From Pseudooceanicola antarcticus (GTDB lineage Bacteria; Pseudomonadota; Alphaproteobacteria; Rhodobacterales; Rhodobacteraceae), in assembly GCF_900215355.1 (NCBI RefSeq), contig NZ_OBEA01000002.1, positions 124,001 to 188,000 on the forward strand: a stretch of 64,000 nucleotides of DNA. The letters run 5' to 3'. Position 1 is the first letter of the stretch. Each line of letters starts with the position of its first letter. The translations under genes and the position numbers were made by a program. Positions 41,356 through 51,625 of this stretch are shown here, in pieces. The notes beneath the pieces were generated by a model. It had not been told where the DNA came from. It made no database searches and worked only from the letters and a program-made list of their open reading frames with translations.

Positions 41356-41934
41356 TCAGCTGAGGAAGGTATTGCCGAAGCAGATGTCGATGGCCTCGGG
41401 GGCCTGCATCGGCTGGACGACCTGGAAGCTCTGACGCAGCAGCAGCTCGTCGCCCTGCGAGACCTCGAAGGTCCAGGTGCCGGTGACCAGCTCGCGGTCG
41501 AACTCGAAGTTGAAGCTGCGCACCCCCCAGCGGCTGTCGAGCGCGGGGTTCCAGCTTTCCACTGTCACCTGGCGCGGCCCGACCGGCGGGTGGCGCACGG
41601 TGAGAACGTAGGGGCCGGGAGGCGTGTCGGGGGCCAGCCGGATGCGGATGCCGAAGGAGATGCCGATATAGGCCGGGACCACGCGGGTCGAGAGCGCCAG
41701 CTCGGGGTTCTCGTCGGTCAGCAGGATGTAGCCCGATTCGGTGTCCGGTGCCGGTTCCCGGGCCACGTGATCGGCAGGGCAGTAGATCCCCGCCTCGGCG
41801 AGCTCGAGCGGTGGCTCCAGGATATCGCCGGGCAGGCCGGGGGCCGTGCCTTCGGCCAGGAGCGGCTGCGCCAGGGTGGGCAGGGCCAGTGCGGGCAGTG
41901 CTAGGCAGAGGAGAGCGCCGCGCAGAACGGCCAT
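41356..41934 (-). CDS. secreted DUF3859-type protein
   Basis: A 192-residue protein; start ATG 41934 gives a signal peptide MAVLRGALLCLALPALALPTLAQ. The mature domain (YIGISFGIRIRLAPDTPPGPYVLTVRHPP, ending in GTWTFEVSQGDELLLRQSFQVV) resembles the beta-sandwich DUF3859 family. Function is unknown. It is transcribed toward the repeat at 41124 and follows pckA by 59 bp. Confidence 0.7.
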   Translation of the reverse strand: MAVLRGALLCLALPALALPTLAQPLLAEGTAPGLPGDILEPPLELAEAGIYCPADHVAREPAPDTESGYILLTDENPELALSTRVVPAYIGISFGIRIRLAPDTPPGPYVLTVRHPPVGPRQVTVESWNPALDSRWGVRSFNFEFDRELVTGTWTFEVSQGDELLLRQSFQVVQPMQAPEAIDICFGNTFLS

Positions 41935-41993
41935 GGCCCCGCCCGGAAGGACGGGGCCAAGAGCCCGGATGGGATGCGCGGCGCGGCTCATGA

Positions 41994-43592
<1,599 letters not shown>

Positions 43593-44042
43593 CTCTAACA
43601 CTCCTGTAGCCGCGCTGGCGCGGCGGTCCTGTTCTCCTGCGCCGACCTGAAAGGTATCGGAGTGGCCGGACGGAGGAACCGGGGCAAAAGGTCCCGATAT
43701 CGGGCCTCATAACACGTCAACTTCGATTGTGAACAGTGCGCCGCGGGAGGTTAGCGCAACCATAATCGGTTTAGCGCAACCACTTGCGGGAAGCTGCCGC
43801 AGGCTTGGCAGGTCTCTGTCCCTCAAGGAAAAATTCAGGCCATCCTAAGACATTTTCGCCACAATTTCGCCATGGACCGGGGCGATTCGCGTTTCTCGAT
43901 TGCCTGTAATGCGTGGAAAGGTGATTATTGTGGTAAAATCATGTCGATAAGACCTCCGGACCTGGCCTAAGGATGCGGGCCCCGCAGACCCGCGGGGTGA
44001 CAGAATGTCCCGGTCGGAATGAGCAGTATGGAAGGAACAACC
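43593..44042. other. 450-bp divergent pckA/chvI intergenic region
   Basis: Holds promoters for both genes. Landmarks are the direct repeat at 43749-43781 and a TAAAAT box at 43932-43937 that may be the -10 of chvI. The stretch between (43790-43920) is AT-richer and has no recognisable RNA or reading frame. Confidence 0.5.
43749..43781. promoter_or_regulatory. paired GGTT(T)AGCGCAACC sites, 20 bp apart
   Basis: Site 1 GGTTAGCGCAACC (43749-43761) and site 2 GGTTTAGCGCAACC (43768-43781). TTAGCGCAACCA repeats exactly at a 20-bp distance, i.e. about two helical turns. Each is a near-palindrome around GCGC, as in LacI-family operators. They are 157-190 bp upstream of pckA. The atpI promoter carries a related core (14286-14294). 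A CceR-type role is inferred. Confidence 0.55.
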
Positions 44043-44744
44043 ATGTCCAAGATCGCTCTTGTGGACGACGACCGGAATATCCTCACCTCGGTAGCCATCA
44101 CGCTCGAGGCGGAGGGCTTCGAGGTAGAGACCTATTCCGACGGCCAGGCCGCGCTCGAGGCCTTCAACAAGGCCCTGCCCGACATGGCGGTGCTGGACAT
44201 CAAGATGCCGCGGATGGATGGCATGGACCTGCTGCAGCGGCTGCGCCAGAAGACCACCATGCCGGTGATCTTCCTGACCTCCAAGGATGACGAGATCGAC
44301 GAGGTGCTGGGCCTGCGCATGGGCGCCGACGACTACGTCAAGAAGCCCTTCAGTCAGCGCCTGCTGGTGGCCCGTATCCGGGCGCTGCTGCGCCGCCAGG
44401 AAGCCCAGGCCGGCGACATCATCCCCGAGACCGACGACACCAAGGTGATGGAGCGTGGCCACCTGCGCATGGATCCGCTGCGCCACTCGGTGACCTGGAA
44501 GGGCCAGGACGTGACCCTGACGGTGACCGAGTTCCTGCTGCTGCAGGCCCTGGCACAGCGTCCGGGCTTCGTGAAGAGCCGCGACCAGCTGATGGACGTG
44601 GCCTATGACGACCAGGTCTATGTCGACGACCGTACCATCGACAGCCACATCAAGCGCCTGCGCAAGAAGCTGCGCAACGCCGACCAGGATTTCTCCGCGA
44701 TCGAGACCCTCTACGGTATCGGTTACCGGTACAACGAAGAATAA
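44043..44744 (+). CDS. chvI: response regulator ChvI (OmpR family)
   Basis: A 233-residue two-component regulator. The receiver has acidic DDD (8-10), phospho-acceptor D52 ([11 protein letters not shown]) and K in [11 protein letters not shown]; a C-terminal winged helix has [23 protein letters not shown] 44043 follows GGAAGGA. ChvG-ChvI senses envelope or acid stress and links to central metabolism in alphaproteobacteria. chvG starts 11 bp downstream. Confidence 0.94.
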   Translation: MSKIALVDDDRNILTSVAITLEAEGFEVETYSDGQAALEAFNKALPDMAVLDIKMPRMDGMDLLQRLRQKTTMPVIFLTSKDDEIDEVLGLRMGADDYVKKPFSQRLLVARIRALLRRQEAQAGDIIPETDDTKVMERGHLRMDPLRHSVTWKGQDVTLTVTEFLLLQALAQRPGFVKSRDQLMDVAYDDQVYVDDRTIDSHIKRLRKKLRNADQDFSAIETLYGIGYRYNEE

Positions 44745-44754
44745 AGTCTCGTCC

Positions 44755-46479
44755 ATGGCGCTCGCCGAAGGGATCAGCGTGCAGGACAACTCTCCCCAGG
44801 AACGACGCAAGGGTGCCGAACGGCGCGGGGACGTCGTTCTGGGCGAGGAATTCGTCGCGCCCGGCGCGGTGGTGGACGAGGAGTTCCGCGAGCGCCGTGA
44901 GCGGCGCGGGATCTTCGCCCTCAAGGCCTCGCCGCTTACCCGCAAGATCATCATCTTCAACCTCATCGCGCTGAACGTGCTGGTGGCCGGGGTGCTTTAC
45001 CTCAGCTCCTCGCGGGAAAGCCTGCTGTCGCAGCGCCAGGCGGCGCTGGTCAGCGAGGCCGGGCTGATCGCCAATGTCTTCGAGGCGCAGATCGCCCCCG
45101 GAGCCGAAGTCGACCTGCGCGCCCGGCGCGGGGTGGACGTGGCCGGCACGCTGGCGGCGCTCGACCTGCGCGCGGGCCTGACCCTGATGGTCTTCGATGA
45201 CGCCGGAGAGCTGGTCGCCCGCCGCGCCGGGCCCCGCCCCGAGATCATCGAAACCACACCCACCTACGTCACTGATTTCCTGACCACGACCTGGGACGGG
45301 ATCGCCAGCATCTTCTCGTCGGGCCGGGTGCCGTTGCCCACCATCGCCATCGAGGAAGAGGCGCGCCGCCTGATCGCAGCCAATGGCGTCGCCGGCTCCG
45401 AGACCACCACGGCGCGTGGCGCCGAGGGCCGCTTTCATACCGCGCTGACCCCGATCCTGGCCGGAGAGCAGCCCGTCGGTGCCGTGGCCCTGGCCGGCAC
45501 GGTCGGAGAGATCGACGCCCTGGTCCGCCAGGAGCGTGAGCGCGTGTTGCAGATGTTCATCATCGCCACCCTGGTTTCGGTGGGCCTCAGCCTGGTGCTG
45601 GCCTCGACCATTGCCAATCCGCTCTCGGATCTGGCTGCCGCCGCCGAGCTGGGCGGGGACCGGGGCAACACCCGGCCCAAGCCCTCTCGGGTGCGCATCC
45701 CCGACCTGACCGCGCGGCCCGACGAGATCGGCCGCCTCTCGGGCGCGCTGCGGGGCATGGTCAGCGCGCTCTACGACCGCATCGACGCCAACGAGCAGTT
45801 CGCCGCGGATGTCGCCCATGAGATCAAGAACCCGCTGGCCAGCCTGCGCTCTGCGGTCGGCACCCTCAGGGTGGCCAAGCGCGACGACCAGCGCCTGCAG
45901 CTGATGGACGTGATCGAGCATGACGTGCGCCGCCTCGACCGGCTGGTCAGCGATATCTCCAACGCCTCTCGGCTCGATTCCGAGCTGGTGAAGGAAGAGG
46001 AAGAGGAATTCGACCTGCTGCGCATGCTGGGCAGCCTGACCGAGTACCTGGGCGAACAGGCGGCGGGCAAGGGCATCGACTTCATCACCGACCTGCCGCG
46101 CGAGGACCTGGTGCTGAGCGGGCTGGAAGCGCGGCTGGCGCAGGTCTTCGTCAACCTGATCACCAATGCGATCTCCTTCTGCGAAGAGGGCGACGCGATC
46201 CGCGTCTGGGCCCGGCGCCGTGAGAACCGCGTGCTGGTGGTGGTCGAGGACACCGGCCCCGGTATCCCCGACCAGTCGCTGCAGAAGATCTTCAAGCGCT
46301 TCTACTCGCATCGTCCGGCCTCGGACTTCGGCAACAACTCCGGCCTCGGGCTGGCCATCTCGAAGCAGATCGTCGAGGCCCATGGCGGCGTGATCTGGGC
46401 CGAGAACATCCGCCCCACCGATGCCGACATCACCTCGGATCCCCTCGGCGCGCGTTTCGTCGTGGGCCTGCCGATCTGA
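44755..46479 (+). CDS. chvG: sensor histidine kinase ChvG
   Basis: A 574-residue membrane kinase. A charged N-terminus of about 60 residues precedes TM1 (IIIFNLIALNVLVAGVLYL), then a periplasmic sensor domain, TM2 (MFIIATLVSVGLSLVLAS) and a HAMP linker. The phospho-acceptor is His355 in VAHEIKNPLASL; HATPase boxes are NLITNAISF, DTGPGIP and GLGLAISKQI. The start ATG 44755 has only a weak ribosome-binding site. hprK follows 2 bp later. Confidence 0.93.
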   Translation: MALAEGISVQDNSPQERRKGAERRGDVVLGEEFVAPGAVVDEEFRERRERRGIFALKASPLTRKIIIFNLIALNVLVAGVLYLSSSRESLLSQRQAALVSEAGLIANVFEAQIAPGAEVDLRARRGVDVAGTLAALDLRAGLTLMVFDDAGELVARRAGPRPEIIETTPTYVTDFLTTTWDGIASIFSSGRVPLPTIAIEEEARRLIAANGVAGSETTTARGAEGRFHTALTPILAGEQPVGAVALAGTVGEIDALVRQERERVLQMFIIATLVSVGLSLVLASTIANPLSDLAAAAELGGDRGNTRPKPSRVRIPDLTARPDEIGRLSGALRGMVSALYDRIDANEQFAADVAHEIKNPLASLRSAVGTLRVAKRDDQRLQLMDVIEHDVRRLDRLVSDISNASRLDSELVKEEEEEFDLLRMLGSLTEYLGEQAAGKGIDFITDLPREDLVLSGLEARLAQVFVNLITNAISFCEEGDAIRVWARRRENRVLVVVEDTGPGIPDQSLQKIFKRFYSHRPASDFGNNSGLGLAISKQIVEAHGGVIWAENIRPTDADITSDPLGARFVVGLPI

Positions 46480-46480
46480 G

Positions 46481-46912
46481 ATGGCGGGCGCGAGCGAAGC
46501 CCGCGTGATGCACGCCAGCTGCGTGGCGCTTCAGGGCCGCGCGGTGCTGATCCTGGGCGCCTCGGGCAGCGGTAAGAGCAGCCTGGCGCTTGAGCTCATG
46601 TCGCGGGGCGCCGCGCTGGTGGCGGACGACCGGGTCATTCTGACCCGAGAGGGCTCCCGCCTGATCGCCCGCGCGCCCGAGACGCTCTCGGGGATGATCG
46701 AGGCACGGGGGGTGGGCCTGCTTGGGGCGGCACCGGCGGGGCCGCAGCCGGTGCAGCTGGTGGTCGACCTCGATCAGACCGAGGAAAACCGACTTCCGCC
46801 GCATCGCAGCACGAATTTGCTGGGGCTTTCCCTAACCTTGCTTCACAATACCGACACCGCGGCTTTCGCTGCGGCGATTCTGCAATACTTGCGTGAAGGT
46901 CGGCGTGCATAG
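46481..46912 (+). CDS. hprK: truncated HPr kinase/phosphorylase (HprK C-terminal domain)
   Basis: A 143-residue protein limited to the catalytic domain, as usual in alphaproteobacteria (full-length Firmicute HprK is about 310). The P-loop [25 protein letters not shown] is clear, and [13 protein letters not shown] carries the K3-like conserved loop. It phosphorylates HPr on serine (Ser49 of the HPr encoded at 48348). It is cotranscribed with chvG. Confidence 0.92.
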   Translation: MAGASEARVMHASCVALQGRAVLILGASGSGKSSLALELMSRGAALVADDRVILTREGSRLIARAPETLSGMIEARGVGLLGAAPAGPQPVQLVVDLDQTEENRLPPHRSTNLLGLSLTLLHNTDTAAFAAAILQYLREGRRA

Positions 46913-46959
46913 ACATGCGCTGCGCGACTTTTCGCCCAGACCAACCAGCGACGGCACCC

Positions 46960-47862
46960 ATGGCCACCGCAGAAGAGCTTAGCCAGAAGACCAGCCGTCT
47001 CGTCCTCGTGACGGGACCGTCCGGCGCTGGCCGATCCACGGCGATCCGCGTGCTCGAGGACCTGGGCTTCGAGGCCATCGACAACCTGCCGCTGTCGCTG
47101 CTGCCCCGGCTGCTGGATGGCCCGCCGCTGCGCCGCCCGCTGGCACTTGGCCTCGACACCCGCAACCGGGATTTCTCGACCAATGCGCTGATCGAGGCGC
47201 TGGACAGCCTGCGTCAGATCCAGGGCGTGCCGCTGGAGCTGCTCTACCTCGACTGCCGCCCCGACGTGCTGTCGCGCCGCTTCTCCGAGACCCGGCGCCG
47301 GCACCCCATGGCCCCCGAAGAGACCCCCGAAGACGGGATCGCGCGCGAGTTCGACCTGCTGGGCCCGATCCGGGCGCGGGCGGATGTGCTGATCGACACC
47401 TCCGAGATGACGGTGCATGACCTGCGTGCCGAGGTGGACGGCCATTTCGCCCGGCAGGGCGGGCAGGGTCTGGCGGTCTCTCTGCATTCCTTCAGCTACA
47501 AGCGCGGTCTGCCGCGGGGCATCGACATGGTCTTCGACGTGCGCTTCCTGAAGAACCCCTATTGGGAGCCCGCGCTGCGCGGGCTCGACGGCACCGATCC
47601 CGCGGTGCAGGAGCACGTGGCCTCGGACGCGCGTTTCGCGCCCTTCCTTCGACAGGTCACCGACCTCACGCAGATGCTGCTGCCGGCCTATATCGAAGAG
47701 GGCAAGGCCCATCTGGCCATCGGATTCGGCTGCACCGGCGGACAACATCGTTCCGTCACATTGGCCGAAAGGCTGGGCCGGGCCCTTGCGGAGGCTGGCT
47801 GGCAGGTGTCTATAAGGCACCGCGAACAGGAACGGCGCCGGGCCGGCGAGGGGGTGAAATGA
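46960..47862 (+). CDS. rapZ: RapZ family nucleotide-binding protein
   Basis: A 300-residue P-loop protein; in E. coli RapZ binds the sRNAs that control GlmS. The N-terminal nucleotide site reads [20 protein letters not shown], with Arg in place of the Walker A lysine; the C-terminal RNA-binding-type domain has [22 protein letters not shown] 46960 matches family length; an ATG at 46915 would add 15 residues. The stop overlaps a possible start of the EIIA gene. Confidence 0.9.
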   Translation: MATAEELSQKTSRLVLVTGPSGAGRSTAIRVLEDLGFEAIDNLPLSLLPRLLDGPPLRRPLALGLDTRNRDFSTNALIEALDSLRQIQGVPLELLYLDCRPDVLSRRFSETRRRHPMAPEETPEDGIAREFDLLGPIRARADVLIDTSEMTVHDLRAEVDGHFARQGGQGLAVSLHSFSYKRGLPRGIDMVFDVRFLKNPYWEPALRGLDGTDPAVQEHVASDARFAPFLRQVTDLTQMLLPAYIEEGKAHLAIGFGCTGGQHRSVTLAERLGRALAEAGWQVSIRHREQERRRAGEGVK

Positions 47863-47906
47863 CCTCTGCCAGCGACCCGCAGCGCATACCCGAGGGAAGA
47901 CCGGCC

Positions 47907-48302
47907 TTGATCGGAATCGTCATCGTCGCCCATGGCGGGCTGGCAAAGGAATACAAGTCCGCCGTCGAGCATGTCGTCGGCGCCCAGCCGGGCATCTCCG
48001 CCATCTCGATCGAGAACAACTGCGACCGCGCCGGCAAGGAGGCAGAGATCTGTCTTGCCGCCGAGGACGTGGACCAGGGCCGGGGCGTGGTGGTCGTCAC
48101 CGACATGTTCGGAGGTTCTCCCAGCAATCTCTCGCTGATGGCCTGCCGCCCCGATGATCGACGGATTCTTTACGGCGTGAACCTTCCGGCCTTGATCAAA
48201 CTGGCCAAGTCGCGCCATAAATCGCTGCCGGAAGCGGTGCGCGATGCAACCGAGGCCGGACGCAAATATATTGATAGCCGCAATCTGAGCATGGGGACCT
48301 AG
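47907..48302 (+). CDS. PTS EIIA component, mannose family
   Basis: A 131-residue EIIA-Man domain; phospho-acceptor His in IGIVIVAHGGLAKEY, followed by VVVVTDMFGGSPSNL. I favour TTG 47907, 7 bp after GAGGGAAG; an ATG at 47859 overlapping the rapZ stop is possible and would add 16 residues. With HPr and HprK it makes a regulatory phosphorelay without sugar transport (no EIIB/EIIC). Enzyme I is elsewhere. Confidence 0.88.
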   Translation: MIGIVIVAHGGLAKEYKSAVEHVVGAQPGISAISIENNCDRAGKEAEICLAAEDVDQGRGVVVVTDMFGGSPSNLSLMACRPDDRRILYGVNLPALIKLAKSRHKSLPEAVRDATEAGRKYIDSRNLSMGT

Positions 48303-48347
48303 GACCCGGCCGGACAGGCAGGAACGGGTTTCGGGATAGGGACGAAG

Positions 48348-48626
48348 ATGAGCGACAGTATTACGCGTGAGCTGACCATCGTGAACGAGAAGGGTCTGCA
48401 TGCGCGTGCCTCGGCCAAGTTCGTCGAGGTGGTCGAGGCCTTCGATGCCCGCGCCGAGGTCAGCCGCGACGGCATGTCCACCGGCGGTGACTCGATCATG
48501 GGCCTTTTGATGTTGGCAGCCGGCAAGGGAAGCTCTATTGAGGTCGAAACCTCGGGCCCCGATGCAGGGGCGCTGGCGGACGCGCTGGAACGGCTGGTTG
48601 CAGACCGTTTCGGGGAAGAAATGTAG
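48348..48626 (+). CDS. ptsH: HPr phosphocarrier protein
   Basis: A 92-residue protein with phospho-His18 (NEKGLHARASAKF) and the HprK target Ser49 (GDSIMGLLML). It is slightly longer than E. coli HPr. It closes the hprK-rapZ-EIIA-ptsH cluster, the phosphorylation state of which signals carbon/nitrogen status in alphaproteobacteria. Confidence 0.95.
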   Translation: MSDSITRELTIVNEKGLHARASAKFVEVVEAFDARAEVSRDGMSTGGDSIMGLLMLAAGKGSSIEVETSGPDAGALADALERLVADRFGEEM

Positions 48627-48693
48627 CGACGGAACTTCTGGTACTTTGCGTTAGACGCTATAAGGGGCCGGAAGACGACGGACAGGTGACCTC

Positions 48694-49587
48694 TTGGTAG
48701 ATCAGACGCAAAACCAGTTGAGGAGCGCGGACGGCGCCCCGGAGCAGGTTGCCTACACGAAGTACGACCGTCGTTCGCTGACCTATTCCAACACCTTCGA
48801 CAATCCGCTGCAGCGCAATACCATCCTCGGCCTGGAATGGCTGACCGGCAAGCTGACGATCCTGCGGCTGATCCGCAAGTTCGAGCGTCAGGGCGCCCCC
48901 CAGGGCCAGGCCTTCTGGAAGGCCTGCCTGGATGTCATGGGCATTCCCGTGGTCACCCCCCAGGCCCAGCTCGAGAAGATCCCGGCCGATGGTCCCGTCG
49001 TGGTGGTGGCCAACCATCCCCATGGCATGGTCGACGGCATGATCCTGGCCGAGCTCGTGGGCCGTCGGCGGCTGGACTACAAGATCCTCACCCGCTCGGT
49101 GCTGACCGGCATCGACGAGGTTGCCTCGTCATACATGATCCCCGTGCCCTTCCCGCACGACCCGGAAGCGCAGAAGAAGATGATCGAGATGCGCGCCAAG
49201 GCCATGGCGCACCTGAAGGAGGGCGGCATCGTGGCGCTCTTCCCTTCGGGCGTGGTGGCCAGCTCCGAGACCATGTTCGGCCCCGCCATCGAGGCCGAGT
49301 GGAACGTCTTCACCGCGCAGATGATCCGTCGTTCGGGGGCCAAGGTCGTGCCGATCCGCTTCACCGGCTCCAACTCGCGCTGGTACCAGATGGCCAACCA
49401 GGTCTCTGCCACCCTGCGCCAGGGCCTGCTGCTGCACGAGATCGTCCATGCGCTGAACAAGCCCCAGGCTCCGGTCATCGGGGATGTCATCGACGACGAG
49501 GCGATGGAGCGGCTGACCAAGGACCCGCGCGGCTTCATGGCCTGGCTGCGGGAACACACCCTCTCTCTCGAGCCCGCCCGCGGCTGA
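48694..49587 (+). CDS. lysophospholipid acyltransferase-like protein
   Basis: A 297-residue PlsC-fold protein beginning at TTG 48694 after GACAGG. The active-site block is VVVVANHPHGMVDGM, a variant of the HX4D motif with five residues between His and Asp, as in the NHPxG branch; the second motif FPSGVVASS and PIRFTGSNSRW follow. It likely acylates a glycerolipid or aminolipid in the membrane. It lies 67 bp after ptsH and may be a separate unit. Confidence 0.8.
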   Translation: MVDQTQNQLRSADGAPEQVAYTKYDRRSLTYSNTFDNPLQRNTILGLEWLTGKLTILRLIRKFERQGAPQGQAFWKACLDVMGIPVVTPQAQLEKIPADGPVVVVANHPHGMVDGMILAELVGRRRLDYKILTRSVLTGIDEVASSYMIPVPFPHDPEAQKKMIEMRAKAMAHLKEGGIVALFPSGVVASSETMFGPAIEAEWNVFTAQMIRRSGAKVVPIRFTGSNSRWYQMANQVSATLRQGLLLHEIVHALNKPQAPVIGDVIDDEAMERLTKDPRGFMAWLREHTLSLEPARG

Positions 49588-49597
49588 TCCGGGTGCC

Positions 49598-49638
49598 GGG
49601 GGCTTTGCCCCCCGCCTTGAAGGGGGCTCGATGCCCCC
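49598..49638. repeat. two consecutive GGGGGC hairpins, related to the dispersed element
   Basis: GGGGGC-TTT-GCCCCC (49598-49612) and GGGGGC-TCGAT-GCCCCC (49622-49638), 9 bp apart. The stem sequence equals the GC hairpin of the type II dispersed unit, but the AATACTCC core is absent. It lies between the convergent acyltransferase and TIGR02186 genes and could stop transcription from either side. Confidence 0.55.
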
Positions 49639-49696
49639 GCGAAGGCGCGCCTGTGTGGGATGTGGGAAGCTGCCCCGCCCGGAGCGGCAGCCGGCC

Positions 49697-50512
49697 TTAC
49701 TGGCGGCGCAGAAGCCGGAAGCCTTCGGAGGCGGCCCAGCCCGAGAGCACGGCCACGACGATCGCCATCAGCGCATAGATCACCGCGTTCTCGCGCGAGA
49801 GCGCAAAGAGCCATTGCTCAAGCCCCACCTTGCCGACGCGGATCGCGGTCTCGTGCTTCGAGGCGAGCGCCCCGTTGCGCAGCAGGTAGACCTTCACCGT
49901 GTAGAGCCCGACGGGCAGGCTCGAGGGCAGCGGCACCTCGGTGCGGAACAGGGTCTGTTCGTCGAAACGCACCGTCCCCTCGCGCATCTGGTAGAGACCC
50001 GCGCCCTGGCGGATGCGCAGCAGGGCCTCGACGAAGGAATCCTCGTCCGTCACCTCGTCGCGCGAGCTGATCGAGCGGACGGCGCGGGGGATCGAGATCC
50101 GCTGGCGCAGGTCCTCGGTGGCGGTCAGCACCTGTTCGAGCGGAGCGCTGGTGGCCACGGCGTAGAAGCTGGGGGCCTGGTGGATGGTCACCTGGTCGGT
50201 GTTGACCCAGATCCCGGCCCGGCGCTCCTTGCGCAGCACGGCGACGGATTCGGTGGGTCCCTCGACGGTGATCACCACGTCCGCACCGGGGCTCAGCTGC
50301 GGGCCGGCGCGTTTGACCGCGCCGAAGATCAGGATCTCGGAGCCGTCGAAATTGGCAGTGATCGCCACGCGGTTCTGCGACAGGCCCAGCACCAGCTCTT
50401 CCTGGACCAGCTCCTCTTGCGGGGGTACGTCCGTGGCGGGGGCCTCCTGCGCCGGGCTTTGCAGCGGCAGGCCGAGCAGGGTCAGCAGGGATACCAGGCG
50501 CAGCAGGCGCAT
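49697..50512 (-). CDS. TIGR02186 family protein
   Basis: A 271-residue protein with a signal peptide (MRLLRLVSLLTLLGLPLQSPAQE) and one C-terminal membrane helix (NAVIYALMAIVVAVLSGWAA). The large periplasmic domain opens LVLGLSQNRVAITANFDGSEILIFGAV, which identifies the family. Function is unknown; the genes regularly accompany TSUP transporters. The start overlaps the TSUP stop by 1 bp. Confidence 0.85.
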   Translation of the reverse strand: MRLLRLVSLLTLLGLPLQSPAQEAPATDVPPQEELVQEELVLGLSQNRVAITANFDGSEILIFGAVKRAGPQLSPGADVVITVEGPTESVAVLRKERRAGIWVNTDQVTIHQAPSFYAVATSAPLEQVLTATEDLRQRISIPRAVRSISSRDEVTDEDSFVEALLRIRQGAGLYQMREGTVRFDEQTLFRTEVPLPSSLPVGLYTVKVYLLRNGALASKHETAIRVGKVGLEQWLFALSRENAVIYALMAIVVAVLSGWAASEGFRLLRRQ

Positions 50513-51423
50513 CAGAGCACCTCCGCGATGGTGTAGATTTCCGACGGCGGCAGGAAGAGATCGAGCGCCAGCTTGAAGCAGACCGCCAGCACCAGCATGG
50601 CCAGCAGGATTCGCAGCTGCTCGGCCTTCATGCGGGCGCCGATACGGGTGCCGAACTGGGCGCCGACGACGCCGCCGATCAGCAGGAAGAGCGCCAGCGC
50701 CACGTCGACCGTGTGGTTGGTGACCGCGTGCAGGAAGGTGGTGAAGGCCGCCACCACGATGATCTGCAGCAGCGAGGTGCCGATCACCACCTTGGTGGGG
50801 ATGTGCAGCAGGTAGATCATCGCCGGGACCATGATGAAGCCGCCGCCGACCCCCATCACCGCCGAGAGCACACCCACGGCCGCGCCGACCAGCAGCGGCG
50901 GGATGACCGAGATATAGAGCCCCGAGGTGCGGAAGCGCATCTTCAGCGGCAGCGTGTGCACCAGCCCGCGGCTCTTGCGCTTCTTGACCGGCGCGCCGCC
51001 CTTGGCACGGCGCAGGGCCGAGAGGCTCTCGATGAACATCAGCCCGCCGATGGCACCGAGGAAGACCACGTAGCAGAGGTTGACCAGCAGATCGACCTGG
51101 CCCAGCTGTTTCAGCCAGTTGAAGAGCGCCACGCCCGCGCCTGAGCCGACAAGGCCGCCGGCCTGTAGCACCAGCCCCATGCGCAGATCGACGTTCCTTC
51201 GCCTGAGATGGGCAAAGAGCCCCGAGACCGACGAGGCGATGATCTGGTTGGCGGAGGTGGCCACGGCCACGGCGGGGGGAATGCCGATGAAGAACAGCAG
51301 CGGCGTGATCAGGAAGCCGCCTCCGACCCCGAACATGCCCGAAAGTACCCCCACCATGCCGCCGAGACCCAGCAGCAGGAAGATGTTCACCGAAACCTCG
51401 GCAATGGGGAGGTAGATCTGCAT
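50512..51423 (-). CDS. sulfite exporter TauE/SafE (TSUP) family protein
   Basis: A 303-residue membrane protein with the two TSUP repeat signatures GMFGVGGGFLITPLL and AVMGVGGGFIMVPAM. A cytosolic basic loop (RRAKGGAPVKKRKSRG) lies between halves. I chose ATG 51423 (MQIYLPIAEVSVNIF) over an upstream frame extension. Coupled to the TIGR02186 gene, suggesting an exporter with a periplasmic partner, substrate probably a sulfur oxyanion or similar. Confidence 0.88.
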   Translation of the reverse strand: MQIYLPIAEVSVNIFLLLGLGGMVGVLSGMFGVGGGFLITPLLFFIGIPPAVAVATSANQIIASSVSGLFAHLRRRNVDLRMGLVLQAGGLVGSGAGVALFNWLKQLGQVDLLVNLCYVVFLGAIGGLMFIESLSALRRAKGGAPVKKRKSRGLVHTLPLKMRFRTSGLYISVIPPLLVGAAVGVLSAVMGVGGGFIMVPAMIYLLHIPTKVVIGTSLLQIIVVAAFTTFLHAVTNHTVDVALALFLLIGGVVGAQFGTRIGARMKAEQLRILLAMLVLAVCFKLALDLFLPPSEIYTIAEVL

Positions 51424-51575
51424 GATCTCTGTTAGCGCGACTGCCGCAACGCCGCAATGACGGGGCGCGGCTTGCCGCGAAAATTTCACCGGCTGTTCAG
51501 CTTATGGACGTCTGCGCGCTGGCCTCGGGGCCGGGGGAGGGGAGAAGGGCTTCAAGGCGGACGGCCCCGCAACGC

Positions 51576-51604
51576 AAAAGGCCCACGCCGGGGCGCGGGC
51601 CTTC
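51576..51604 (-). terminator. intrinsic terminator of the BMP-type ABC operon
   Basis: On the transcribed strand, stem AAGGCCC/GGGCCTT continued inward by CGC/GCG, followed by TT and GCG. It is about 20 bp after the last permease gene. The T-tract is short. Confidence 0.65.
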
Positions 51605-51625
51605 GCAAGGGTCCTGGTGGCTGGC

